Assembly (NCBI RefSeq): GCF_024763615.1
Contig: NC_077222.1
Span: 39,184,001-39,248,000, forward strand
DNA from: Phlebotomus papatasi
Taxonomy: Eukaryota; Arthropoda; Insecta; Diptera; Psychodidae
DNA length: 64,000 bases
Direction of reading: 5' to 3'
Every line of letters begins with the position of its first letter. The first letter of the stretch is position 1. Below the pieces are notes generated by a model, which worked only from the letters and a program-made list of their open reading frames with translations, was not told the origin of the DNA and did no database searches. The position numbers and the translations under genes were made by a program. This document shows positions 11,831 through 24,279 of this stretch, in pieces.

Positions 11831-14800
11831 TTATTTGATGATTCACTAAAATATTACCTATTTATCTGATTACTACCTATTTAAGTTGCGAGAAGTAGCT
11901 AAAAATTCGATCTAATTAACAATTACCTGGTGATTTTAGTCGTCAGTTCACCCTTTCTAACTATTCTGAAACAATTTTTCTGTTTAGGTAAAAAACACTT
12001 CTGGAAATGATCTAAAAATACATTTCTCGTGATCTGAAAGATCTATGGTATGATATATATAGAAGAAAATTACTTTCAATATATCTCCACTGGTTATTTC
12101 TAATATTTATAAAAGAGTCCGTAAAGCAGCAAACTATTACAGTATTCTTGATAACGTCCACAAACTAGATTTTTAAAAATTAGACCGAAAAACACATTTA
12201 TCTTAAAGATAGAGAAAAATAGTTCGTGAAAAAGTTGTAGAGTAGTAAATATTCTATAGGAGATACCGGGCCCAAAACATTTTTTAATAATTACGAATTT
12301 GGCGTGATTTTCCGAAGCGGTGTAATCTATGAAAGGTTAGGTGCATAAGGACCGAAATATTCACCTTTGACTACCTTCAAAACATTCGAAAATGAAAAAA
12401 GTCTAGAATCCGTTTTCAAAATGAAAAATACTGTCCTAGAATAATATTGATTTATGGGGAGGGTCATCTAAGACCGAAAGTCGATAACTCTTGCCTTTTG
12501 GACTCTATCCTAATCTTTTAAGTTTTGGAATATGTGATTTTTTTTTAAACAGCTTAGTCTATGTTGACCATTTTTTTGGGGGGACAAGCATTGCTATAGT
12601 ATTCATGAATAGTTTTACGAATTGTTATTACTCTTATAACAACTAATGAAAATATTACAGTGTTTACTACTGCCCCAGTTCTCCCTAATAAGTTTTTGAT
12701 TACAAATTTCTCAGCTCTTCTGGGAAATTGTTAGTAATATGTTTTTCTATATCAATATTGTCATATTTTGCCCCAGGATCCCCTATATTACATTATTTAA
12801 TAGTTTATTGACACTTACTTAGAGAATATCTATAGAGTTGGTGTCCGTTATTGACGATAGAATATATTTAAGCTTAGCCGATGAGATAAGTTCTTCACAC
12901 CTTGGGGCAGATTTTATAATTGTTGAGAAATTGCATTAAGTAAAATATTGTCATATCCAATTGCGTTTCTCGCCTGAATTAGCCACCAGAATGGATATTC
13001 GTGTGCAATCGGAGCTGCTTGTCATGTTAAACATATTACATCTCTTAAATCGTGGTTATTTCGTAACGATTCTTAAATGAGTACACGAGACTTGGGACTC
13101 ACGATTTACCTCTTTGGCGTCTTACAAACTGGCTTTAGCAGGTGAAGTGCTTTTAGGAGTGACTATAAGCCTTCAGCAAGGTCACATTGACAACTGTGAG
13201 CACCTTCTTATGGTCAATTTATTAATATTGCCAAGAAAATTAGTATTCTTTTGCCATTGCTCTATTCGGTGCTGTGGAATGGGGAACAAGTTTCAAATAA
13301 AACCTCCACTTGTTGCGCAACTTTTGCCGCCGAATCTCCATATGTTGTTGGCATAGGAAAGAAAAAAAAAAGATATGACACAAAACTTAACCCTTTGATG
13401 ACCTTAAGAATTTTCATATGGAAAAAAATGAAGATTGTATGGTGCTCTCTAGTGCCAAAAGAAAAATAAATAAAAGTCAGTCTCATTAAGTGGATTCTTG
13501 TTTCTTGATGTCTTTTCAGGTATGTTTGATGCTCGATGAAGTGTGATGATCTTTAAGGCAGCTTTTTTCTCTTCTTGAGACTGTTCTTGTGGCACTTCCC
13601 CCTGAGATTTTGGGTCACGTCCAGATACTTGAAATTCAGCAGAATAATTTTACGCCACTGTTAGCATTGATTGGCAAGTAAGAGAAAAGAACCGATATGT
13701 AGGAAGTCTTACTGAAATGATGATTTACAGTGAGAAATAACCGAAACAACCTTGAATACCTACATGATTATTTCTTCTTCACCACTGTTTTTTTTTTTTT
13801 AAATTTTGTGCCCACTAAACCCACCACGATGAAACTGAAGAAGTGTTCAATTTTGCCATTTTATAAATGTATACCTTACTATATAATTTTCCAGTTCCGT
13901 GAAAAAGAAGCCCTGTTATTAAATGTTTAATGCAGCAGGGAGTCAATTATGGTGATAGATTGTGAAATTAATTAGCCAGTGGAGAATTCACGCAGCATAA
14001 ATAAGTATGATTCGATAATTTTGAGATCAGCCATTTGAATTATTCACACCTGGGAGAATTCACAGCATATCGAAAATGATTGTTCTTACCTTGATGAGAT
14101 TGATTGCAATCACTATGTGCGGCTGCTAACTAATTGAGAAATGTTGATAGCACACCCCAGTGATAAGGTATAAAATGTAGCTGGGGGAAGGAGGGAGGGT
14201 GTTGTAAGCGGAAAAGAGAAAGGATATTGCGGAAAATATACTAAGTTTCCACTTTATATTGGCGCCACTGGAATGCAAATTGTCAGCATTCCATTCCACG
14301 CGAGAGAGTGTTTTACCACCTGTGGAGAACACCTCACCTGATTGGTGGTCAATAAATGTTTAATTAATATCATACCGGAGACCTCAATCTCTTCGCGACA
14401 GTTAATGTATAACAAAACAGTGACAGATTGTGCATTTTATGATTGAGAAACGATGGATTTTTGTGCATTAACTGCCTAATTTTATTTGACTTTTAAGAGG
14501 ACAGATATATGCAATAAATCGTATTGCAGTATTTTTTTTTATTCGCGGTATTCAGTTAATTACATACCACTTTAATTGCTCCTATTATATCATTGTAATT
14601 TAAAAATAACTTTTAATACCTTGAGTCACTACTTTTAACTTATCTCATATAATAACTTTAAACACTTAATAAAAATAATATATTGAAACTTAAAGGAAAG
14701 TTTTAGACACCTGTGATGCTCAAATGTTTCAGTTTTGTTGGTGGTTTACAGTTTTTACGTCAATATTGTATTGCTAAGACACTCATCAGTGGTTTCATCT

Positions 14801-14997
14801 TCAATGAAAAAAGAAAAACATGTATTGGGGTATTTAAGGTATATAATTAACAATTTTTAAGAATAATTAAAATATTCGTGATTTTCTCTTGCTGATCTAA
14901 GGATTATTCTTAATTTTCCCTATTTCTTAATGTTTAAAAAAAAAATAACAAGGATAGTCCGGCTGTTGAAAATGCATAAAATATTTCTTTTTCTAGT
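11831..14997. other. Intronic DNA, mostly nothing recognised
   Basis: About 3.2 kb. A MITE-type right end, TACTGCCCCAGTTCTCCCTA, lies at about 12670-12690; a similar right end is near 54300-54320 and a matching left end (TAGGGGAAACTGGGGC) near 29010. Otherwise no supported gene. Confidence 0.45.
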
Positions 14998-15097
14998 AAA
15001 GCTGGCCTCTACACACTAGTAGAAATTTCTTTTAAAAAATGCCCTTTTAAAGAAAATTTGCCCTATCCTTGTAGGCAGAAACGTCAGGGTTTCATTA
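14998..15097. repeat. Repeat family K, copy 2 (cut short)
   Basis: CTCTACACACTAGTAGAA matches 6720-6843. The following ATCCTTGTAGG..AGAAACGTCAG is inverted relative to that copy. It stops next to the fold-back that begins at 15098. Confidence 0.6.
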
Positions 15098-16752
15098 CAC
15101 TGTGCAACGATGATTTTGTCCCTGGGTTCTCATGCTATTTTTTCTATTGCTAGGGTTACATGATTTACGAAAATACTTATCATTTTGATTTCATTTGGAT
15201 TTTGCGCCTGGTATTTACGAAAAACGGTTTTTTCCGTTTTTGACACTTGGGTGCCTATATCTCCGAATCTGCTGAACCGATTTATTTCTCACTATGGAAT
15301 AATTTGTTCTCCTTTAGATTCCCGATAAATCCTCTGAACAGATCAAGTTCGTACAACCGACACCAGCGGCGCTGTAGTCCCATAAATGTAAGAAAACATG
15401 TAAAAATCAAAATTTGTAGCAACTTTGATCAAGAATATCTCGAAAACTAAAACTGTCCCTAACAATCTGATTTATGGGTTTGATAGAGAATTTAATCAGC
15501 TACATTTTTGTCCATGTACAACTTTTCTCTCAGATTATTTTTTAACCTGGATATTGAGGTTCAAACGAAAAATGAGCATTCAGCCAACTAAAGAAAACCT
15601 TCACAATTTCGAGTGTTATTGTTTTTTATTATATTATTTAATACTTAAATATCGATATTATGGTGATTTTATATGACATTTTAAATTTTTAAATATTATT
15701 TTATTACTTGGAAACTTGTATAAAACTTTAACGTATGTGATATACATAAAGTAACAATTACAAATTCAAAAACTAGTTTTAGATTTATTTCGATGAAAAT
15801 CACGTAATTATGAGGTTAAAATTAAAATTGTAGGATTGTAGATAAATGTAGGAAAACTTTTTAAAAGAATTATTAAAAAAAAAATGAATTTAGAAAAAGG
15901 ATTTTTTGCAAAGTTTTCCATATGTAACTGGTATGTAAAAGGTAAAATAGATACTTATTGATTCTAAAACGTAAATTTAACAAGAAATATTCTTTGAAAT
16001 ATTTAAAATTTTGCAATATGCAGTTAATATGCCTTTTTTATTAATAGTCTTTTGAGATTGAAATAACACTGAAATCTTACTGAAGATATTGTTTGAGTTA
16101 TTGCCTTGTATTATATCTAAACACATTTTATAATGCAATAAGTATTAATAAAGTCCTACAATTGTAAGAAAAGTGAAAATAATACTCTGGGTTATCTAAA
16201 CTTGAAAAGAAAAAGTCAAAATGTGCTAAATAGTTAAGTTTTTCTTTAGTTGGCTGAGTGCTCGTTTTTCGTTTGAACCTCAATATCGAGGTTAAAAAAC
16301 AATCTGAGAGAAAAGTTGTACATGGACAAAAATGTAGCTGATTAAATTCTCTATCAAACCCACAAAACAGATTGTTAGGGACAGTCCTAGTTTTCGAGAT
16401 ATTTTTGATCAAAGTTGCTAAAAAGTTCGATTTTTCCATGTTTTCTGACATATTTGAGACTACAGCGCCCCTGGTGTCAGTTGTACGAACTTGATCTGTT
16501 CAGAGGATTTATCGGGCATGTAAAGGAGAACAAATTATTCCATAGTGAGAAATAAATCGGTTCAGCAGAATCGGAGATATAGGCACCCAAGTATCAAAAA
16601 ACGGAAAAAAACGGTTTTGCCTAGATTTCAGGTGCAAAATCCAAATGAAATCAAAATGATAAGTATTTTCGTAAATCATTTGACTCTAGCAATAGAAAAA
16701 ATAGCATGAGAACCCAGGGACAAAAAAAAAAGTTCAAAATTGTTGCACAGTG
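15098..16752. mobile_element. 1.66-kb fold-back transposon with CACTGTGCAAC ends
   Basis: The left arm 15098-15597 is the inverted copy of 16235-16752, with roughly 90 per cent identity by eye. Both ends read CACTGTGCAAC and are flanked by TTA (15095-15097 and 16753-16755), a possible 3-bp target duplication. CACTG ends with a 3-bp duplication would fit the CACTA (EnSpm) superfamily, but this is tentative. The arms contain mirrored open frames (15425-15676 + and 16451-16128 -) sharing LIKNISKT and CPCTTFLSD; they are repeat by-products with no known domain. Confidence 0.8.
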
Positions 16753-19066
16753 TTATTAAACTGAATAAAATACACTCTTCTGAAAATTAGGAAGTTTTAT
16801 ATTCTACCCTTGGGAATAAATTAATTAATAAAAGACAGTTACTTAGACTCCTTAGACTATCCTTTAACACTAAATCTATCAACCGTTTTTGGTCGTTTTT
16901 CGTAGTACGCTCGGACAAATGACAGATGTGGTAGGTAGGATCGTCAACAATATTTCTTGAAAAATAGGAAAAAGTTATAATTTAAACACTTAAAAATATA
17001 TTACATGCATATTACAAGGAATTCATAAAATTTGATAGCGATGTTGTACCGTTTAAATATGTGTTAATTTTAAAAAGTTTATAAATCTGTCAATTTTTCT
17101 GGTGTTGGTTTAGTCCGTTTAGTCTTAAATAAATTCACTTTATTCTCAGATACTAGATTTATTTAGTTGTTCGCTCTGTATAAACTGACACCAGGCTGAC
17201 CCGGAAAATTCTTACAATACTTGGCTACGCCGTAATAATTACAATCACAAATTTTTGATAATTTTCAACCATTATGCAGTTCATATAGAATTTAACGTAT
17301 CGCTTTTACTTTTTACGTTAAGTGCAACAGAAGGGCATTTTCTACACAAATATTAATTGTCGTTTATTATTTTTATTTATTTATTTTTTCATTTTTCTTT
17401 TTAATCCGTAAGTATTCTCTTATTTGGTTTTTAACTCGTTAATTGGATGTATCATGAAAAAGGGGTTACAAGGGTGGCAAAGCGTCCCATGCTTTGCGAA
17501 ATGCTCAAACTCGTGATTTAGCAGATATACCTCAAAAGTTCTTCTGGATCATTTTCCGTTTCCCAATTTTAATTAAACGGTGCTCAGACCTGAGCTTAAC
17601 CATACTGCTTATTGTTCTAATTTATTAAAAAGCTGAAGTTTTAGGAAAAAATCCAAATAAGATGATTAATCCTGAAGGCAAATGATGAACGAAATAGTAA
17701 GGAAAAATTTCTGTAATTGCTTGTTTAGAAATTTTAGACTTCCGAAAATTGAGCTAAACTTAAAATGTGAAGACCACTTTATAGTAGTTGAGCTACGACA
17801 TTATGAATTGAATATGTCTAATTCTATACGAGTTATGTATGTGCTTGTGCTATTCCCCATATCATTTGAAATATTCGCAATATGCGCTTTAAATATTTGT
17901 CTTAATCCTTCAAAATCATCTTGTTCAGTGACTTGAAGTGAAAACTGTTGAATAATGTGGTGTATTCTGATGAATGAAAAGCACATTTTCGGCTCTCTCA
18001 TAACTCCTCTGTCTCTTGTTTTGCTGTCTATCGTCTATCTTTGAAGTTCCTCTCTATCTCCCCATTTTGTACAATATTTGTATTTTAAGCGCCAACCACG
18101 TACAATTTGCTCTCTCGTGGTAAGTTAATGTGCACGAAAACTGTGCCAAAAAATCCAATGGGAAGTCTATAAGTCTAAACGCAATTTCAGGGTCGGTGGG
18201 TGTTAGTGCAAAATTTCACTTCTCTTAACACCAATAAAGTGAATTTCATAGAGTACAAACTCAGAAAAAAATTAAAGGTATTTCCTAATAACATTTTATT
18301 AATTTTTTGGATAATAAAATACATTAGAAGATAGTTCGATTATAGTCAATTTGCTTTTGAGAATCGGCCTAACGCCTAAGATCAAAGTGTAGTAGTACTT
18401 TTGAGAATTATATACTGTAAGTGTAAATCAACAATAGAATTTCAAAAATATATGTGAATATAATGAAAATTTAAAAGTAGATCAAGATAAATTTATTTAA
18501 AATTGGGTATTGTAGGTAAGGGAATACTCATTATGGAAGCTAACTAGAAGCTATTTAGCTTATAAAACTATGCTAAAGCATGTTCGTAAGGTTTACTAAT
18601 CAAATATTAAATTTTAATATCGAAATACTAAAAATTATTTCACATATCTTGCTCAATTTCACAATACATATATTTGATTTTAGTTTAGTTTAGATCAGTT
18701 TATTTTAGTGTGTAAACATTTAATTTGTCATTTAGTTAAGATTACTAAATGCTAAAGAAAGTTTGTAAAATTTAATAAATAATTATTGGATTCTAATATA
18801 CGGACAATAAATTATTACTTTCTTAAGATTCGGCAATTTTTAATGAAAGTTATAATTAATATTTATTAGATATTTGGGTTTAGTATCTGAATAGTAAAAC
18901 TGGAGTTATGTTAGGATAAACACTAAAACAACTTCGTAATTTTTTTGATACTAATTTAGCATTGTATTCTACTATTCAGGAGTTAAAATCAATTCTGAGT
19001 AGTGATTTGAGAATTATAAATAAAAGGAGTAAAATTTTTAAATTAATGATCTTTTCAAGAATTCCC
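16753..19066. other. AT-rich intronic DNA, nothing recognised
   Basis: About 2.3 kb without a supported gene or repeat family. Confidence 0.45.
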
Positions 19067-20045
19067 AGAATACTCACGTTGGTCACAAGATTTCTCCTGG
19101 TAACTCCAGGAAATTACAGATCTTGTGAGATTTTCTTCTGTATCTTGCCAAGAACCTCCAGAATACTCAAGTTTGTCAGAAGATTTCTCATGGTTCCTCC
19201 AGAAATTACAGACTTTCTGAGATTTTCTGCTGTATCTTGCCAAGTACGCCCAGATTACTCATGTTGGTCGGAAGATTTCTCCTCGTAACTCCAAGAAATC
19301 ACAGATCTTCTGTGATTTTCTTCTGTATCTTGCCAAGTACGCCCAGAATACTCTAGTTTGTCAGAAGATTTGTCTTCGTTCCTCCAGGAAATAACAGACC
19401 TTCTGAGATTTTCTTCTGTAACTTGCCAAGAACCCCCAGATTACTCAAGTTTGTCAGAAGATTTGTCCTGGTTCCTTCAGGAAATCACAGATCTTCTAAG
19501 ATTTTCTTCTGTATCTTGCCAAGTACGCCCAGAATACTCATGTTGGTCGTAAGATTTCTCCTGGTAACTCCATGAAATTACAGATCTTCTGTGATTTCCT
19601 TCTGTATCTTGCCAAGTACGCCCAGAATACTCATGTTGGTCATGAGATTTCTCCTAGTTCCTCCATGAAATCACAGACCTTCTGAGATTTTCTACTGTAT
19701 CTTGCCAAGAACCCTCAGAATACTCAAGTTAGTCAGAAGATTTATCCTGGTTCCTCCAGGAAATTACAGACCTTTTGAGATTTTCTGCTGTATCTTGTCA
19801 AGTAAGCCCAGAATACTCATGTTGGTCGGAAGATTTCTCCTGGTAACTCCAGGAAGTCACAGATCTTCTGGGATTTTGTTCTGTATCTTGTCAAGAACCC
19901 GCAGAATACACAAGTTGGTCAGAAGATTTTTCCTGGTTCCTCCAGGAAATTACAGATCTTCTGTGATTTTCTTCTGTATCTTATCAAGTGCGTCCAGAAT
20001 ACTCATGTTGGTCAGAAGATTTCTCCTGGTTCTACAGGAAATCAC
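19067..20045. repeat. 93-bp tandem array, about 10.5 units
   Basis: Unit starts (AGAATACTCA-type) at 19067, 19160, 19252, 19345, 19438, 19531, 19624, 19717, 19810, 19903 and 19996: spacing is 93 bp, once 92. Each unit carries GAAGATTTCTCCTGGT, AATTACAGATCTTCTG and CTGTATCTTGCCAAG. Two unit types can be told apart (AAGTTTGTCAG with GTTCCTCC; ATGTTGGTCGG with GTAACTCC) and they tend to alternate. Because 93 is divisible by three, long frames cross it with a 31-residue repeat; nothing suggests these are translated. Confidence 0.92.
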
Positions 20046-21771
20046 ACATGTAGAAAAACTGGCATTGCCGAAATTATCATTTATTGTAAGCCAGGAGATG
20101 AGAATAAATTGATTCATTCGTATGTAGATATAGGTTATAGGGTGCTTATTTCAACTTGTCGTTTAGTACGGGTTAATTTTCTCAATAATATAATATTTCT
20201 CTCTGTGTGAATTTTGCTAATTTTTGTGGAATTTTTTCGAAACTCTTTGCGACACAAAGGTTATTTTTTTCAGAACCTAAGTAAATGTTCTGCTTTCTAT
20301 TCTTGGGGTATATTGCACTGCGCAAAATTTATGTTCAGCTGATGAATAAATAACACATTTGCCACTGTAAATAAATAATCAAATATTGACGGAAATGACT
20401 TGGTGAAGTTGCAGTTTTTTTTGTTGGTTCAGGATGGTTTGGTCTTTTTTGTGCTACTGATGATGTATGCAAATGTTTCGAGAGAAATTGTAGTACAAAT
20501 TTAGCATCCACCCACTTAAAAGTCATATCGCAACCCTTAGTTTGTCTTGTACACTTGTTGGAGATATTCGTTACGCTTGAATGGTTGCATCTTCTGCGGA
20601 ATAATCGGATGTCACTCTGTGTAAGGGTCAAAAAAACATCCTTCTTGCCACATTTGAAACTTGAATTGATAAAGAGTTGAGAACAGAGAAAAAAAATTGT
20701 CCCTTCCAAAGACATAAATTTTCTCTTCGACAAATTCGCATAATTTGTGCATGAAACATAAGATTTTCCATGGCGATTTCACATCTTGATACATTAATTG
20801 TCTTGTTCAATTATAAGTTGAGTTAGAGATGCAAGACTAGGAGCAGTAATTAGTAGAAATTGTGTAAAAAAATAAACACGCAAGACTCTTTTCCATATAT
20901 TATTAGATTTTTTTTTTTCAACACTCTTCTATGTTCGAAAACTAGACGGGAAATAATGAATATGCCCGTCTGAAGTCTGGCTGTCTGTAGGTAAAGTGCG
21001 ATTGTTGTGTGTGAATTGTGAAAAAATGCGGTGTTATTAGATACACAATAAAAATACATAAAGCTCATATCTTTCGTTACATAATGGTGGGGTATTATTC
21101 ATTAGTGCTATTAAAACGTAGAAAGGCCAAGGTGAAGTGTCTGACACCGTCAGTTTTTGTAAGTCATACGTATTAACGAAAAAAATTGCCATAAAAGAGA
21201 ATCACTTCTTTTTTTTACCACTTATTGGCCATTTGTTCCAAAAATGTTACCCACAGAGATTGTCTGATTTATATGGATGGAGATTGAATAATTTATAAAA
21301 GATGATGAGTCTTTAGTGACGCAAAGGCGGCTTAATTTACAATTATATAGGTCTCACATTTAACGATAACAGCTAGTATAAATAGGAATTAAACTATATT
21401 CTACTTCCTACTTGAGTGCGCAAGGGGGTAATTTTATTCATGGGACGATTAAATTCACAAAATAAATGCTAAATCTGCCAGAGGATCTATGGAATATAAT
21501 CATGCCCTTTAGGAAAATATTATACATAATTTCACAGTTTTTGTGAAATATTGTATTGTTGCTTTTAATAAAAAAAAATGAATTTTCATGATTATGTCAG
21601 TTTATTTCAAATTCGTAATAACTGTTAATTTGTCTTTTCCATCAGGAAATTCCAGACGATTTTTTAAATTTAATATTCTTTTAATCTTTTAATATTAGCA
21701 TATTAAATTTAATATTCCAATTTATAGTCAATTATTCATTTTCCTTATTTTTCGACTAAATCATAAAACGT
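20046..21771. other. Single-copy-looking intronic DNA, nothing recognised
   Basis: A 132-codon frame at 20733-20335 (minus) has a basic, cysteine-dotted sequence with no known domain and no conserved neighbours. I do not call it a gene. Confidence 0.4.
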
Positions 21772-21973
21772 TAGGGGGAAGTGGGGCACCTTTGAAATTG
21801 GGATTTTTCTCATATGCTTAAGTGGAACTGACCCATATCATAATGTAATTTAGCTTCTCAATCTGTTTGTGCACCTAAATTATACCACGATAAGGCTAAA
21901 TTTTATTTAAAAATAGGTGAAAAATCCCAATTTCAAAGGTGCCCCACTTTCAAAGGTGTCCCACTTCTCCCTA
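21772..21973. mobile_element. MITE family L, copy 1
   Basis: TA + GGGGGAAGTGGGGCACC at the left. The right end is the reverse complement with a small internal duplication (TTTCAAAGGTG twice), then TA. The core TATACCACGATAAGGCTAA is shared with other family L copies. Confidence 0.85.
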
Positions 21974-24279
21974 CGCACATTTTTTCAGTAATAAAAATAA
22001 AAAGGATCAAAGAGGATCCTTCGAGAAGCGTCAGTTTTTACGTGTATTTAATTATTTTTTAATGAATAAAACCAATTCAAAAGTCATCTTTGGTGTTCGC
22101 TCAGATGAGAGAAATATATTATAACTAACTTTACGATAAAATATGTTCTATCGTGATGACTTATCGATGAAAGATTAATTTGATAAATGTAAGAATTGGC
22201 CAAGCTTGCAAATTTTTGTATTTGTTTAACCTGGTATCATGAACTGAAAGCATGATTCTAGTTTCAATAGGCTGTTCTACTTGCGTACATGAAAGTACCC
22301 CTCCCTCCCTTACTAAACAATTTGACTAAAATTTTAACATTCTGAATTCTAATTTTATCCAGAAAAATGCAACCAACCTATCGATTTCACAATGACCGAA
22401 TAAATATTACAAGAAGACTTTTACATTTAAAATTTCTGTTCAAAGTCCAAACTATTGAAAATTAAGGTCATCAAGTTTAAGAATAGTGTGAATTGCCAAA
22501 ATTCGTCTAGTCTCGAGAGATGAATCATAAATTAGTAGTTAATTGCTTGGGATAGTCAATGGGGTTTCTGCTGAATCTTTTATCGATAATAAGCAATTTA
22601 TAAGTGTCTGATGCATTTATTAGAAAATTTGAATTTATATGTTAGTTCCAAAATTTTTATTTCACCATTAATACTAATAAAACAGATTTGTATTGATCTG
22701 CATATTTTATTCAAGATCGTTTAAATGTCTGAAACTTCAACCCATTACTTTTTTTTCCTAAAGTTTAGAAATGTTGTTGTTAAATTGAACAGTAAAATTT
22801 TTAATATTTTTATGTATACCGGAAACATTATTTCTTCAATATAATTATTGAAATAATGTACTCTGTGTGATACAACCTTGAGTAATTATGTGGCCTGTAA
22901 TTTAACTTGGCTATATTCCTATGCAAAATGTCGTAAATATAGTTTTGTTGAATAATATTGCTGTTATTAATATTGAATTTTCCAAGCTTAAAAATAATTT
23001 AAGACATGTATTTTTTCAAATTTTTATATACTTATAATGTGGTCATCAATGCAAGTTTTATAGTGGGGTTGAATCTCTATTAAACAAAAATAGAGTTCAT
23101 TTTACTATCAGGCTTAAAGATACTAAATTATTTTTTTGGGCGGAACTTACTCAAAAACTACTAAATTACTTTCGAATAAAATATAATATATTCCTTATAA
23201 TTGAAATAATATGCCTTCATTTTTTACGAGATCCATTTGGCTAAGGGCTTACTTGACCTTGTAATTTTGTTTTATTATTTATTTTTTTTTCGTACAATAG
23301 TATAACACGTTAAAAAAAATTTATAAAAGCTTTAAATAATTTGAAATTTCCAACGTTTAAAAATTCCATGGCTATGAGTGGTCTGCAAAAAGTGTCATTT
23401 TTATTTGTTTTTTACTTAATACTCAATTTTTCAAATCGGTGGACAAGTTTAGTCGGAAATTAATGCGAATATTTTAATAAAATTTGTAATCAAGACTTAA
23501 CTTCTATAAACATTTTTTCCATGTAAAAATTGCAAGATTTATGTAGGAATTCTTTATATATAGTAATTATATATGTATAATAAAAGATATGATTAAGGTA
23601 TTCCCAACAATTAACTTTGAGCTATATAGATTGATATGTTGAGAAATTTATCTTTTCATTTCCACAAAGGAATAGTTAGGAAACTCCTTATTCCCTTCCT
23701 ACTTTAACGCCCTATATAGTTCAATAAAAAACGCATAAGAAATTAAATGTTTATAGCAGATTAATTATTAGAATATATTGCTCTCTTTCAGTTCGAGCAA
23801 TAAAATTTTATGGGTTTATAGGTATGATATTTGTAATTCTGTTTTTATTTATCATTTTTATTATTATTTAATTTATTTCTTTAATTAACATCATGTTACT
23901 AAAGCTGGGAATCTCGTACTGTATTGGATAAGAATATCAGTAAGCTGTTTGGTGATATCAAAAACGATAAGCCGGTGATTTGTTGGATGGGAAAATCCGA
24001 AGGTAGCACGGTTTCTCTTACATGGATTGCGAATCACAATAATTTATGAAATTTTTACAGTCAAACTACTTTCTACTAAAAGTAACCAAAAGAGTTTTTT
24101 TTTTAATTTTGTGTAATTTGTTCAATTTGTTTAGCAGTTTTGATTGAAGTTGTGGAATAACGGTATACAATTTGTTCATAAAGTATTGTGATTCAGAATC
24201 CATGTACTTAATGAAGACATACTTTTAACCCCCAAGAAAAACAAAACTTCAGTAATTTGACATTTTCGACCATGGAAGA
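21974..24279. other. AT-rich intronic DNA
   Basis: No gene seen. A family B-like right end (CGAAGGTAGCACGG) lies near 23998. Confidence 0.4.

Noticed and set aside
15425..16451. Mirrored 83- and 107-codon frames in the fold-back arms
   Set aside because: The shared peptide follows from the arms being copies of each other; no known protein domain.
19067..20045. CRISPR-like regular repeat
   Set aside because: Units are contiguous with no unique spacers; this is a minisatellite in an insect genome.
18962..20112. Three long frames across the 93-bp array
   Set aside because: They exist because the repeat period is a multiple of three; no start context or domain suggests translation.
20335..20733. 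132-codon open frame on the minus strand
   Set aside because: Composition is basic and irregular, with no known motif and no supporting neighbour; not enough to call a gene.
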